Shown here: piece by piece, positions 48,793-60,477 of the stretch
Position numbering within the stretch: the first letter of the stretch is position 1
Layout: every line of letters begins with the position of its first letter
From: Cladobotryum mycophilum
Taxonomy: Eukaryota; Ascomycota; Sordariomycetes; Hypocreales; Hypocreaceae
NCBI GenBank assembly: GCA_036429605.1
Contig: JAVFKD010000002.1
Coordinates: 3,534,001-3,598,000, forward strand
Reading direction: 5' to 3'
DNA: 64,000 nucleotides
Notes under the pieces: generated by a model
What the model was told of the DNA's origin: nothing
Database searches by the model: none
The model's input: only the letters and a program-made list of their open reading frames with translations
Program-made: the position numbers and the translations under genes

Positions 48793-51700
48793 AGCTAAGA
48801 ACGAGAGACTTCTACTCCCTTGATGGATTAAACCGAAACACTGAGAGAATATGTCGCATCTTGTTTTCTTGTCGTGCTCGCTTGCGACGATGAGTCTTCT
48901 TCCAACGCAACATACAAGCATCAAGGATCTCTCTCTACCACCACCACCACCACCACCATCCGAAGCGGGGCTTACACAGCAGCCAACCGATATCGACCGT
49001 TCCGAACATCAACATACATACATGCTTAAGCTTGGTACGGACTTCGAACATCACCTTCTTCGTTGGTGTGGGACGCGGTATCGACGGCTTGCCCGAGCAA
49101 TCGACACGCCAAATTATGAATGTCACGGCCGGTTTTAGACTGAAGCGGGAAATATTGTTTACGACTAGATGGATGTTGTTGTTTCATATGTCACACCTTT
49201 TTCCTTTTTCCTTCCTTGCCTCGCAAAACTCCTATTTGCCATTCCTTTCCCCCTCTCGCTTCTCTTATTTTGCTCAGTTGTCATGTGTTCCCTCTTGCCT
49301 CCGATGAATCATGATGATGGCGCATCCCGCTCTTCCTTGCAACTCTCCACATTTCCTCATCTTGGATGCACGCACACCTGGGCGGCCTATGCTACGGGAG
49401 AGAGACGATGCACGGAGCGCTTAGTGAGCGTTTGGAGCAAGACATCGGGTTCGCCGCATCTTTGGGGTATTATTAGCTGGGCTTGGGAAGTGGTAGGCTT
49501 TGTATGGGACTGAGACCGCTATTTTTCTTTTTTGTTTTAGCATTGACTTATTGGTTGGTTGTGGGAGGAGAGACAAGAGGCGGCGCTGGCACTAAGATTC
49601 TTCAACAGAAGGGGAAATGTCCGCGGAGACACATTAATACCCCGAATCAAATCTTATCGATGGGTACGAAAAGGGAGGGGAGGGGAGGGGAGGGGAGGAG
49701 ATGAGCAACGAACAAGGTGCCCTACATGGTGTGTGCTTGAGACGGTTTTTTTTTCTGGCTACAAATTTGGGGAAATTGGCATGTCGGAAAGACAAAAGAG
49801 GAAAGTCAAGTTGTAGGGAATAGCAACACAAGGTCTCACAGCATAGATGGGGAATTAAGGGGCCCGTGTGTTTCTTTTGCTGGCTGGAAATAAATAGGCG
49901 TTTTTTTCTTTCGGAGGCAACCGATACAATGGGAAGGGAAGAAAGATAGAGGGAGATACTGGGTAACAAGTAGAAAGCATTGGGACACACACACACACAC
50001 ACAAACACCATGGGCGGGGACATGGTAGCATAAGGGTTACAACAGTTTGATGATGATGGGAAATTGGGTATGCTGTCCATATTTTACACTTTCGTCTTTA
50101 TTTTATGTATGTTCTTAGTTTTATTTTATTTTACTCTCTTTAGTTATGGTATACAGTTGTGAATATGCATAAATAGTATATACGCACACATGCAGGCATT
50201 CACACATGAACAGGCAAAAAAGTATCTCTGTCCATCCATCTTACATGCGTCGTCGTTCTCCAAATAGCGTTTCTATTAATAATCTTCTCCATTTTCCATA
50301 GAAGCATTGGGAAGGAGGGGGACACGGGGGAGAACACGTGTGGAAGCCCGTGTGGAATATTCCAAAACTTGCGCAATGCCGCAGCCAGTCCGCTCACGCG
50401 CTTCCGTGGAATCTTTTTTTCGGGGAATTGGGATATGGATATGTCCCATCCGTGATACCAACTTTAGTAACACACGCATAGTCGGGAGAAAAGATGGAAT
50501 ACGGAGCATGTATGTAGATGCGGGAGGTTCCCGATTCGATTTGGCTTCATCTCAAGTAGTAGGTCGTACACCAACAGAGCCTCTGTTCTCTCTTCTTCCT
50601 CCCTTACCCTTCCATTCGCCCCCAGATAGATAAGCGAGGCTCACGTCAGCGCAAAAGCCGTAAAGGTATTGAAAGACCTAGAAGGAAGGAAGGGGTGTGT
50701 GGTTTGAATAGTAACCATTCTTTCTTTAATGGGCTTCCGCAACGGGTATCATGACATGGAGCCGTTCGTAGTGTCTGGTCTGTGGTGTGGTGTGGACGAG
50801 AGAAATGGCGCGCCAGATGGCCGGGTTTGATCTGGGGCCACGAGGTGGCGCTTGCGTCCAAGAGGTTTTCCAAGCAAGGCTTCCCAGAGTCGCCCGTCAG
50901 ACCAAGGTATGCAAAACGGCACGCCAACCAAAAAAACGCACACGCCAGATATGGGTGTGTGGTTTAGAACAACCAACCAACCAACGGAGTCCCGAACGAG
51001 CAACCCAATTGACCAATCGACAGGGACAACGCCTCCTTTGGGGGGTCCTTGACCATCTAACCTAACGCGGAAAAAGAGGTGTTTGGGATACCCCCCTTGC
51101 AGCAGTTTTGCACTTGTAAGAACTGCCGTTTTGTCCATCATCTTTTGAGGCTCTTCTTGGTTTGACAGAATGTGGGTAGAAAATGTTGGGGGGAAAGGGG
51201 GGCGGGTTTGGTAGGAGGTCAAGAATTATCAGATGAGATGGTTCTTGGCTTCGTAATCTTGGGGGCACTCCTTTTCGCCCAATTTTATTTTCCTTGATAT
51301 TTCTAATTTAGACTCCTCTCCTTCTCTTTCGTTCTCGCTCAGCATACCCCCTATGAACGAATTCGGCGACGCGTGCAAAGGTAGTACCCGGCAGGCCAAT
51401 ACCACGGTGAGAAGTGGCTCATGCGTGGCTCAAACTGCTACGTACCTTTTTTTTTCCCTTTGTTGGGGAGAGACCTCGTGGGCTATCTGAATGGTGGAGC
51501 GAGCTTGGTCCAACCTTGATTTGTCGTGCCTTGAATGGTGTGCATTCGGGGTATTTCGCTCTTTGTCTGTGTGTCGTATGATTTCGTTGAGGGCAGTGTT
51601 TCATAGTGCCGGGACCGGAGCTGTGGGAGAGATAGAGAGAGAAAAAAGAAAAGAGGACAGAGTTGCAATAGCGGAATGGCAAGCTGTGATGACGAAATGA

Positions 51701-52022
51701 GGGTTGGAGGAGGAGAGAAAGAGACGAGACTGACCCCTGCTTGGGACGAGGCGTCAGACAGAGTCACTTCGACGGTGGGAATTAACGGTGGGCTGTGATG
51801 ATGTGATGATTGGAAATGACACATTAGTCGGTGGCCTGCGGGATGATGCGGCGGTCTTTGGCGATGCCGATCTCATGGGGTTGGGCAACCAAACGTGGGA
51901 CACCCGACGTCGCGACGATGACGCATCCAAAATGTTCCGTAGTCTAGGGTCCCCGATTGCCGGAGTTGGTCGGCTCGTCGCACCGAACCCTCGATGAGAT
52001 GAAGCGAGATATCGGAAGGATT
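48793..52022. other. Intergenic region, Myb 3' side / pantoate reductase 3' side
   Basis: 3.2 kb between convergent genes. It contains (CAC)n at about 48936-48957, (GGGGA)n at about 49673-49699 and (CA)n at 49986-50003. No frame has a recognisable domain. Confidence 0.45.
49673..49699. repeat. (GGGGA)n pentamer repeat
   Basis: About five GGGGA units; G-rich enough to form a quadruplex. Confidence 0.85.
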
Positions 52023-53455
52023 TCAGGCAGCGAGCAAACACTGGGCGAGGTCTGACAAATTCATGACAACGCGGGCCTCGACGAGGTCTATGAGAATTCG
52101 GTGAGTAGGGGTGTCCCCGGCCCGAATGTTGGCATTGAGGTTGACGCCATCGCTGCTATGCGCCGTCAGATTGAGAAAGGATGCGGTGTCGACAAGCCAC
52201 CCATTGAAGTCGTGGATCTCTGTGGGCTTGCCGGCCCGAACGTCTTGAAGCATCGAACTGTTGTTCTCCTTGACAATCTCCCCAATTCGGTAGAGCATTT
52301 GCCGCAGCTGGGGTTGAGAGAACTGGGCCGTGAGTTGGGCACGGAGTGGCTTGAGATAGTCTTGGCCTACTCCCTGATTACTATTGACTGATTCAGGCGG
52401 TGGAGCAAGAATATCGGCACTGCTATCGTGATTGATGAGCGCTTGCAGTACGCCACTTGCCTCAGCTAGAAGCTTATCAATGACCTGTGCCACAGGACCG
52501 TCTTCATCCTCAAAGAGCCACCCGTTCTTGCATCCAAGGATAGCGGTCAGAGGATTGATGACGGAGTTGACAACCAGCTTTTGCAGTTGCAGTACCCAGA
52601 GGTCAGCTCTAGATACCGATCTGGCGTTGAGATAAGGTGCGGTCGTGATCATTTTGGTGAGGTAGCCAATGCTCGATGCAGGCGCAGAGTTCTTTGCGTT
52701 CAGGAGCACAGATCCCATGGCTACGTCGGCCGGTGAGGCATGCACACTCCTGAAAGGCCCCTCGGAAAACACACCGTGGTTGTTGATGCATGCAAGGAAG
52801 TTTGGCTCCTCTCCGGCGGTATATCGTTGAGAGATGTATTCTGGACCATGAGGAGGCCAAAGCTTGGACATGCCGTTCTGCAAGAATGCAGCAGTGCTGT
52901 TACGGCTGAGATACCTGCGTAGGCGATCGACTTCGGGCATGGCACTCGACGCTTTTGTCCCGATAATGAGGTTGTGCAGCGCCTTGCCACCAGCAACCTC
53001 GCAGACACGGCCTTGTTCGGGTGGAGTCTCAGTCCACCATTCGACATCAAAGTCCCTGTTGACTTTGAGGGCCCCAAAGCGAGTGATTTCGATGCCGTTG
53101 CTGTCTAGCCATTGCGAAAGAAGCTCCTTCCTATGAACGACTAGAGTGACTGGTGGGTTATCTGGATGTTGTTTGAGGGAGCTCGCATAGAGGCGGCCCA
53201 AGTTACCGACACCTAGGACGTATATTCGACGTTCTAGGTCGTTCCCCCCGAGGTGCGATGGTTTGCATCATTGCTGACATTTGCAGGGCCCCAGGCGTAA
53301 AGTTTTGGAGGTGAACCTTGATGGTGCAGCAGAGATTGTAGCCATGGGGGCTTGGTCGAGTATGCAGCTGACTTGAGCTTAATGGTACTTGTCAATCGGC
53401 AAACCTGGTAAAATGATGACCGAGGGCGACAAGTCAACTTTGTCCAGGATGGCAT
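52023..53455 (-). CDS. 2-dehydropantoate 2-reductase (ApbA/PanE family), probably mitochondrial
   Basis: This enzyme reduces ketopantoate to pantoate with NADPH in pantothenate (vitamin B5/CoA) synthesis. It is one exon of about 477 residues after repair. The N-terminus (from MPSWTKLTCRPRSSFYQV) is basic and Ser/Thr-rich, like a mitochondrial targeting sequence, followed by STKPPWLQSLL. The NADPH-binding Rossmann motif is RRIYVLGVGNLGRLYASSL (GxGxxG). The C-terminal ApbA domain has LQKLVVNSVINPLTAILGC, where the Lys is the expected catalytic residue, and later FNGWLVD. The two parts are in different frames; one G missing in the six-base run at 53244-53249 (C on the plus strand) rejoins SGGNDLERRIYVLG. 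The start is uncertain: another in-frame ATG lies at 53566. Fungal members of this family are often larger than bacterial PanE, as here. Confidence 0.85.
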
Positions 53456-55861
53456 TTCCCTATCTGCCGGGCCTGACAGGCCTGTCTTCCTATTATGGCG
53501 CTTCAACCACAGGTAAGCCCGTTCCTTGCAAGTGGTGGTTCCTGGCAGGCTGAATCCAGTCGACATGGGTTGTGATCCTATAATTTACAGGCGGATATTG
53601 ATGCCGTACATCTCTACTCCTAGTAGGTTCGCATGCCGTTGACGAGCAGCGCCCTTTGATCTTTGGATCGTTTTGCCCCTCTCGCTGCCCCAGTTTCCTC
53701 TGGAAAAAAAGTCACATGATCCGACAATATGCTGGGGGCGGGACGTTCCGCTCCGCCCATTGACATGTCCGCGAGGAGGTTCAAAGCTCTGCTTTTCCGC
53801 CGGACGGAGCGGATTTCACGTTTACTGATCAATCTCAATCCCGGTATACATCGATGCTTGTGCTGTGTAATAAGCACTGATAGCCATGGGTAGGTAATCA
53901 GCCAGGGCATGGGGAAAATTAGACCCAGTCACTTGATCGGTACTGATATGAGATTAGGTATGTCATGAATTGCGGGGATTTAAAGTGCTGTGCTGTGGTA
54001 AATGCCGAGGTTTCATGAAGTACGTGTGACGACGTGCGGATTGTCCTTTAGAATTCCATCTATCACAAAGTCCTGCTACTTTGGATACGACAGGCATCTT
54101 GCCCTTCACTCGAGCTAATTAGCCGTCGGTGCACGTTCCTGTTATTGAAAGCTTTGATCCTTGTTGGAAGAGAAGACTTGTGCAACTTTTCATGGTGGTC
54201 TCGCAATCAACTTTCCGTATCACCCACCACGTGGTGCGGCTTTGGGGAAGCCTGCACCGTGGCATGATCTATCGTCTCACCACATATCTGACAAGTCATT
54301 GTTACCCATCCAGGTTGGCGGCCTCTGGAGACCCCCTCCCCGAAAGGGAACGGGAGTATATCCATCATGGGATATGATCCGGGAACCTCGTATAGGCATG
54401 TTGTTATGGTTGTTGTTGTCGTCCTTGGCTGCCGACATACCCTGTTGCATACGGCACTTTTTGTCGGCAATAAAATACACCCTTGAGGCGGATCTTGGGC
54501 ACCCATAAAGGCCCGCGGATAAGTCCAAAGCCCGCAAAATTAATTGGATGCAGCCCAACATGCAGTTCAGGATGCGGCCCAGCATCCGCAAACAAGGTAT
54601 TGAACGAACTGAAATGATGTCAAACGAACACAATGCAAATTGGCCTCGGTATCGGACCGGCAAAATGACCTAGGCCGAGCTGGTTCCCTTCCAGAATGGG
54701 CAGTTGTCCTCGTTGGTTTCGATTAATTACGAAGCAGAAAAGTGACAAGGACCAGGATGTCCCAGCAAGTTTGATGGGGTGTCTGAGAAACAGCGGCATC
54801 TCTGCAGGAGGTTGCCAACCGACTTGCATATGTCTGAGATCCTTGTTGCAGTGGTTGAGGTTGCGGGTTGTGATTTGAAGAGTTGGGGTTCCAACGGTAG
54901 TGCGGGGGACAAGGATCCATCTGTTGAAGGAAACGTTACAGACGAAGGATCGTTCATTCTGCAGATTGACACAGAGAATGACGCTTCTCGAAGCATTTCT
55001 CCTCCCCCTTTCTCTGCAGATTGGGGCAATCCTGAAACACACTCGAAACAGATCTATGATTCGCTTGATCATGATCCCGTCGGTGATACCACCTCGTACA
55101 TGTGCTTGACCATGATCATCACATGATCGCCGACCGGGCTAGATAACCTTTTGTAGGAGAATTCGGTTTGATCGACACCCCCATTCTTGAGTATCGCTTT
55201 AATACTGCACTGAAGCCTTTGCTTGTTGAATTTTGTGTGGATAAAGTTCACATGGTGGTGATTTATTTCAGTGTTACTCAGTGAGAGAAATGACGACACG
55301 GCTTAAGAGCTTGCATAGTCACGTGCTAATGACTAAGTGCTGCCCCATATGTCAGGCTCCATGTAAACCAATCAGAAGCGTGTGCCTTCGCCCCCCTGCC
55401 CAGCTTGAATGCACGCCCTTAGAGTCATCACCATCGTTCATCAAATCTTCACGAACTCATGCGAGCTCATCGTGAACTGCATCGGATCTGCTGCAGCATT
55501 TTTACGACTATTAATTTCCGACTGCATACATCTGATGCTCTGAATACCGCATTGGACGAGGATTTGAAATAGAGGCTCGCCCTTGCAAACTGTGACCCTA
55601 CGGCAGCAATCTGTGTTACGTCTGCTTTGACCATCGTGAACGACAAAATTGGACGAAATCGGGCATCCTGGCTTATTTTCTCAAACGGAATCAACTTATA
55701 ATGCTGTAACTCAGTTTCTAGCATTTTCCCTGTGAATCCGGGGGATATTGCCCGAACGTCGGTGCACCCCTGAGGTTGCTGTCTTTTTCCGAACCCCTTT
55801 CTTCGATTGCCTCCTCCCGAGTGGCGACGGAGTTTTTCTAGCCCAAAAAAACCATCACAAC
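53456..55861. other. Intergenic region, divergent pantoate reductase / RAD26
   Basis: 2.4 kb with no supported gene. Frames of 60-150 aa on both strands lack domains. Confidence 0.45.
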
Positions 55862-58800
55862 ATGGGTTCCGAAGAAGAGGAAACCAAAGACAATCATGCA
55901 GAGGACCGCAGCGCGCTTCTCAGCAAAATGGTCGCGGCAGCACAGGAAGGGTCCTCATCAGACCAAGGCTCCGGTGTTCAGGGAGCAGTTGGAATGAGCG
56001 AAGATGACGCGTTAAAAAACATTGCCGGCACTGTTAGAGATCAAAATGATCTTGAGAGGGACATTACCACACAGGCTAACGCGGCCTTGATGGAAGCTGA
56101 AGACAAGAAGGACCAGGCTCGCATCGATAAACTGAGCGCTACCCGGCAACGCCTGCAGCTTCGGCTTGGCAGAGAGAAGAAAAAATTGGAGCAAGTTGCA
56201 GGGAACCCATATCAATCTCAAAAGGTTCAAAAAGAGATCGCGAAACTAGATGAGGAGATTAGTCAGATCACCAATGACGTCTCAGATTTCCAGTCTCGTA
56301 TCAAGAAACGCCATCAAGAGGACCCATTAGGAAACATCAATCATGCCAAGTCTCAGAAGCTACCCGGTGAAAAAAACCGTGAATATCTCATTCGTACGGG
56401 AAAGATTACTCCTTTTGCAAAGATAGGAGGGCCTCGACCTGCCGGTATCGAGGGTCAACTTGCGGACACCATTCTGGATGCTGAAGAGGAAGCCGCCGCG
56501 GAACAGCTTGGTAACCAGGCCAGCGAAGGACCACAATCGCACCAGTTGCTTCGTAGGCCGGGGTTTGCCGAAGAGGAGACAGTGCCTCAGGAGACTCCCC
56601 AAGAGACTCTTCAAGAAATTGCCGTGAAAGGAGAGTTCTCACTTCGTCCACGAAAAAAGAGACGGACACAAAGGGAGCGCAGCCCATCCGCAGACTTTGC
56701 ACCGGAAGTCTCTGGTTCGGAATCTGCTGACTCCACCGTCTGGCAACAGGGTACAGAAGACGACCTCATCCGTGAAGAGCGGCGTAGGGCAAAGGCGAAG
56801 GCGAAAGCCAGCGAGCAGGAACAAATTGATCTAAGCAAGATTGATGACGGCAATGAGGCACACTACAAGAAGCGGTTGAAAAATTGGGTTGACCGACGGA
56901 GTAACGCAAGACGGGCCAAGAGGCAACATGTCAATTCTTCCACTTCGCAGGAGGAAAGCGATGACGATGAGGAGGAGTGGTTAAAGCCTGCACCAGGCGT
57001 TGCTGACCATTACTTCTCTGACAATCTCAAATTGCCAGGGGATATTCACCCGTCTCTCTTTGGCTATCAAAAAACCGGTGTTCAGTGGCTCGCTGAACTG
57101 TACAAGCAGAACGTTGGTGGAATCGTTGGAGACGAGATGGGCCTCGGCAAAACTGTGCAGCTGATTGCATTCATTGCCGCCCTGCATTACAGCAAGAAGC
57201 TCAAGAAACCCGTCATTGTGGTTGCTCCAGCTACACTTCTTCGCCAATGGGTCAGCGAGTTTCACCGCTGGTGGCCACCTCTTAGAGTATCCATTCTTCA
57301 TTCTTCGGGTAGCGGCATGCTAAATCCTCAACATGAAGATGAGTATGATGTGGAGCGTTTTCGTCCAATGGCTAGCAAATCTGAAAAAGCCGCAAGGAGA
57401 ATTGTGAAAGGAGTTGCCCAGAAAGGGCATGTTCTTGTCACCACATATACTGGCCTCCAGACGTACGCTGAAGAATTGCTACCTGTTGAATGGGATTATG
57501 CTGTGCTTGACGAAGGACATAAGATTCGAAATCCAAATGCTGAAATCACGGTCACTTGTAAGGAGCTCAACACGCCGAATCGTGTCATTCTCTCTGGAAC
57601 GCCAGTGCAGAATAACTTGACCGAGCTTTGGTCACTCTTCGATTTCATTTATCCCATGCGCTTGGGAACCTTGGTTAACTTTAGAACACAGTTCGAGATA
57701 CCTATCAGACAGGGTGGTTATGCGAATGCCTCGAATCTCCAGGTCATGACGGCTGAAAAATGTGCAGAGGCACTCAAAGAGACTATCGGCGAGTATCTGC
57801 TTCAGCGTTTGAAAGTGGATGTGGCGGCAGATCTTCCAGAAAAGACGGAGCAAGTTCTCTTTTGCAAACTTACGGATGGTCAACGCAAAGCCTATGAGAC
57901 ATTTATCACATCAGACGAAGTGTCGGCCATTATTAACAAAAGACGCCATTCACTCTACGGTATTGACATTCTCCGCAAGATCTGCAATCATCCAGACCTT
58001 TTAGACAAGAGTCTTGTCAATAAGCCTGGTTATGACTTTGGCAAACCGAAACTGTCGGCTAAGCTACAGCTCACCAAGGATCTACTCCAGAAAGTTATGA
58101 TTCCCAATGGCCACAAGACATTGCTCTTTTCGCAAGGCAAGCAGATGCTAAACATTATCGAGAAATGCATCCGGGAATGTGGCATCACCTATGTTAGAAT
58201 GGACGGAGAGACACCAGTTGATGCTCGTCAGCCCATGATTGACAAGTTCAACACAGACCCCGACATTCATGTCTTTCTGATGACGACGCGTACTGGTGGC
58301 TTGGGTACCAATCTCACAGGTGCTGATCGAATCATCATCTTTGATCCTGACTGGAACCCGTCCACCGATCTCCAAGCCAGAGAACGAGCATGGCGTCTGG
58401 GACAAAACAAGCCAGTAAAGATTTATCGATTAATGACAGAAGGGACAATCGAGGAAAAGATTTATCATCGGCAAATCTTCAAACAGTTCATGACCAACAA
58501 GGTCCTAAAGGACCCAAAGCAACGGAGTTCATATGATTTGTCTGATCTATACGATCTTTTTAGTTTCCACAAAGATGACGATGCAGCCGCATCTCGAAGC
58601 GAAGTCTTCAAGGGTGCAGAGGTGGACTTGAATAAGAAACCTCACGATGGCACGGATGCGAAGAACCTCGTGCCTATTGGAAGCATGGGACGGGGTAAAA
58701 AAGACGAAGAGCTGAAGAGTATAAATTTGGTTGCCGCGATGGAGGAATTCAAAGAGGATCCAAATGCCCATGAAGAGAAACGCATCCTTGAAGGCATCTT

Positions 58801-59350
58801 TGCGCGTTCTGTGAATAGCGCTTATGACCATGAGCAGATTGTCAATGGCCCGCAGAAGGTGAAGGCTGATATAAGCATTCTCCGTCAAGAGGCTAATATG
58901 GTGGCTCGCCAAGCTGCCGCTCACCTGCGTCAGTCACGAGAGGAGGCACGCCGGGTGCTAATTGGAACTGTTACTTGGACGGGCGAAGTTGGATCGGCTG
59001 GGCGCCCCGGAGGAAACCGTCGTCGAGGCGGGCCGAGTTCAGCAGGCGTCATGAATAACCTTGCTAATCGCCAAGGCCTAGGCGGCGGAAGTGGTAGCAG
59101 CTCTCGGTCCGGAACACTAAGCAACGAGAAGAACCTCGGGGCTAAGGAATTCATGCCTATGATTAAGTCGTACATTAGCCAACATGGAGGCAAGGTGCCT
59201 AGCAAGATGTTGGTTGATCACTTTAATACATATTGCCAGGGGAAGAAGCAGAGCTCAGAGTTCAAGATTGCACTGGGAACCGTTGCGATTTTGGGGCAAA
59301 CTGGTGGCGTTGGAAGAGCCATGTGGTCGCTGAAACCGAGCGGTAAATGA
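55862..59350 (+). CDS. RAD26/CSB (ERCC6)-type SWI2/SNF2 ATPase for transcription-coupled repair
   Basis: This DNA-dependent ATPase acts on RNA polymerase II stalled at DNA damage and starts transcription-coupled nucleotide excision repair. It is a single exon of 1162 residues, with the start chosen at ATGGGTTCC because the upstream frame has no ATG. The N-terminal coiled coil (about 60-180) includes QRLQLRLGREKKKLEQV. The helicase core has motif I GDEMGLGKT (423-431), motif II DEGH (550-553), motif III LSGTPVQNNLTELWSLFDF, and the C-terminal lobe with TRTGGLGTNL near 809 and ARERAWRLGQ. The C-terminal GGKVPSKMLVDHFN block fits the winged-helix end of CSB-like proteins. DEGH rather than DEAH is usual for the RAD26/CSB group. 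The frame is intact. It is convergent with RPS14. Confidence 0.93.
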   Translation: MGSEEEETKDNHAEDRSALLSKMVAAAQEGSSSDQGSGVQGAVGMSEDDALKNIAGTVRDQNDLERDITTQANAALMEAEDKKDQARIDKLSATRQRLQLRLGREKKKLEQVAGNPYQSQKVQKEIAKLDEEISQITNDVSDFQSRIKKRHQEDPLGNINHAKSQKLPGEKNREYLIRTGKITPFAKIGGPRPAGIEGQLADTILDAEEEAAAEQLGNQASEGPQSHQLLRRPGFAEEETVPQETPQETLQEIAVKGEFSLRPRKKRRTQRERSPSADFAPEVSGSESADSTVWQQGTEDDLIREERRRAKAKAKASEQEQIDLSKIDDGNEAHYKKRLKNWVDRRSNARRAKRQHVNSSTSQEESDDDEEEWLKPAPGVADHYFSDNLKLPGDIHPSLFGYQKTGVQWLAELYKQNVGGIVGDEMGLGKTVQLIAFIAALHYSKKLKKPVIVVAPATLLRQWVSEFHRWWPPLRVSILHSSGSGMLNPQHEDEYDVERFRPMASKSEKAARRIVKGVAQKGHVLVTTYTGLQTYAEELLPVEWDYAVLDEGHKIRNPNAEITVTCKELNTPNRVILSGTPVQNNLTELWSLFDFIYPMRLGTLVNFRTQFEIPIRQGGYANASNLQVMTAEKCAEALKETIGEYLLQRLKVDVAADLPEKTEQVLFCKLTDGQRKAYETFITSDEVSAIINKRRHSLYGIDILRKICNHPDLLDKSLVNKPGYDFGKPKLSAKLQLTKDLLQKVMIPNGHKTLLFSQGKQMLNIIEKCIRECGITYVRMDGETPVDARQPMIDKFNTDPDIHVFLMTTRTGGLGTNLTGADRIIIFDPDWNPSTDLQARERAWRLGQNKPVKIYRLMTEGTIEEKIYHRQIFKQFMTNKVLKDPKQRSSYDLSDLYDLFSFHKDDDAAASRSEVFKGAEVDLNKKPHDGTDAKNLVPIGSMGRGKKDEELKSINLVAAMEEFKEDPNAHEEKRILEGIFARSVNSAYDHEQIVNGPQKVKADISILRQEANMVARQAAAHLRQSREEARRVLIGTVTWTGEVGSAGRPGGNRRRGGPSSAGVMNNLANRQGLGGGSGSSSRSGTLSNEKNLGAKEFMPMIKSYISQHGGKVPSKMLVDHFNTYCQGKKQSSEFKIALGTVAILGQTGGVGRAMWSLKPSGK

Positions 59351-59805
59351 GTCAAACATGGCATACTCGCTTTACTATCTTATCTGCATGTTTGTACAAG
59401 GGGTATTCTGAAATTTCGTAATTATAGATACAGAGCGCGGCGTCGAGGGATACAATAGAGGTAATCGAAGACATACTAGGTAATAAATCACATCCAAGTC
59501 GAGGCAGTTAATCATTCTTTGTTCATTCATCATTTTTTTTTCATTGAGTGACTGGCTCAGTTAGATCATCACAAAGTGGATCTCACACAAGAACATTGGT
59601 CTGACAGGAAGTACTTGTTCATAGCCTTCTTCGGGCGAATTCGTAACTGTCTACTGCATCTGCCGCAGTCCTTGGCGGACGTAGCATAGCATCGTAGAAT
59701 GGAGACCAGGCAAAATAGCCGTTCTCCTCGTCTTTCTCAACGCCACGGAAAAACCAGATGAGCGAAACTCCTGTACCAAGCCAAGCCAACCAGTTGTGAA
59801 ACAAA
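59351..59805. other. Convergent 3' spacer RAD26 / RPS14
   Basis: 455 bp. A minus-strand frame continues in another phase past the RPS14 stop to 59619 (about 58 codons). It has no start codon of its own and no recognised family, so it is not called as a gene. Confidence 0.45.
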
Positions 59806-60477
59806 TCACAAACGACGACCACGGCGACCACCCTTTCTGCGGGTAGAGTCGGAGGGGGTAGGAGTAACGTCCTCAATGCGGCCGATCTTCATGCCGGCAC
59901 GGGCAAGAGCTCGGAGAGCGGACTGGGCACCGGGGCCGGGGGTCTTGGTGCCGTTACCTGTGAAAGAATCGCATGTTAGTATGTTTCCCCCGCCATGTCG
60001 TGATATATAGGAGAATTGCTCTGTCGCAAAAAAAGGATGTTTACATACCACCGGTGGCACGGATCTTGATGTGGAGGGCGTTGATGCCAAGCTCCTTGCA
60101 TCGAGCAGCGACGTCCTGGGCAGCCAACATAGCGGCGTAGGGGGAGGACTCGTCACGATCGGCCTTGACCTTCATACCACCAGTGACACGGGTGATGGTC
60201 TCACGACCAGACAGATCGGTGACGTGGACGAAGGTGTCGTTGAAGGAGGCGAAGATACGAGCGACGCCGAAAACGAGCTCGCCTGCGAATCGAGATATTC
60301 GTTAGCAAATCTGACGTCTTCCTCCTGGGATATCCATCCATCCATCCATCTATCCGGCGGGCTGGCGGACAGGCTTGAGAATGCAACATCGCAAAACAAA
60401 AAAAAACATACCATCACGGACGGAGGGGCCCAAGGAGATGTTCTCCTGGGGAGCGCGAACGGCCTTCTTGGGGGCAT
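59806..60477 (-). CDS. rps14: 40S ribosomal protein S14 (uS11)
   Basis: uS11 sits on the small-subunit platform and contacts rRNA near the decoding side. Exons 60412-60477, 60049-60282 and 59806-59957, 150 residues after repair. Conserved blocks include ELVFGVARIFASFNDTFVHV, GGMKVKADRDESSPYAAMLA, IKIRATGGNGTKTPGPGAQS and the basic C-terminus RRKGGRRGRRL. The first exon reads MPPRRPFALPRR literally. One missing base in the five-G run at 60470-60474 (plus strand) restores MPPKKAVRAPQENISLGPSV, the normal family start, and makes the exon phases agree. A real frameshift at codon 3 of an essential ribosomal protein is not credible. The promoter is shared with RPL7. Confidence 0.95.

Noticed and set aside
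671..60477. Programmed ribosomal frameshifting or RNA editing as an explanation of the frame breaks
   Set aside because: The sites share only the homopolymer, lack common slippery or stimulatory signals, and include codon 3 of RPS14. Assembly error is far simpler without read data.
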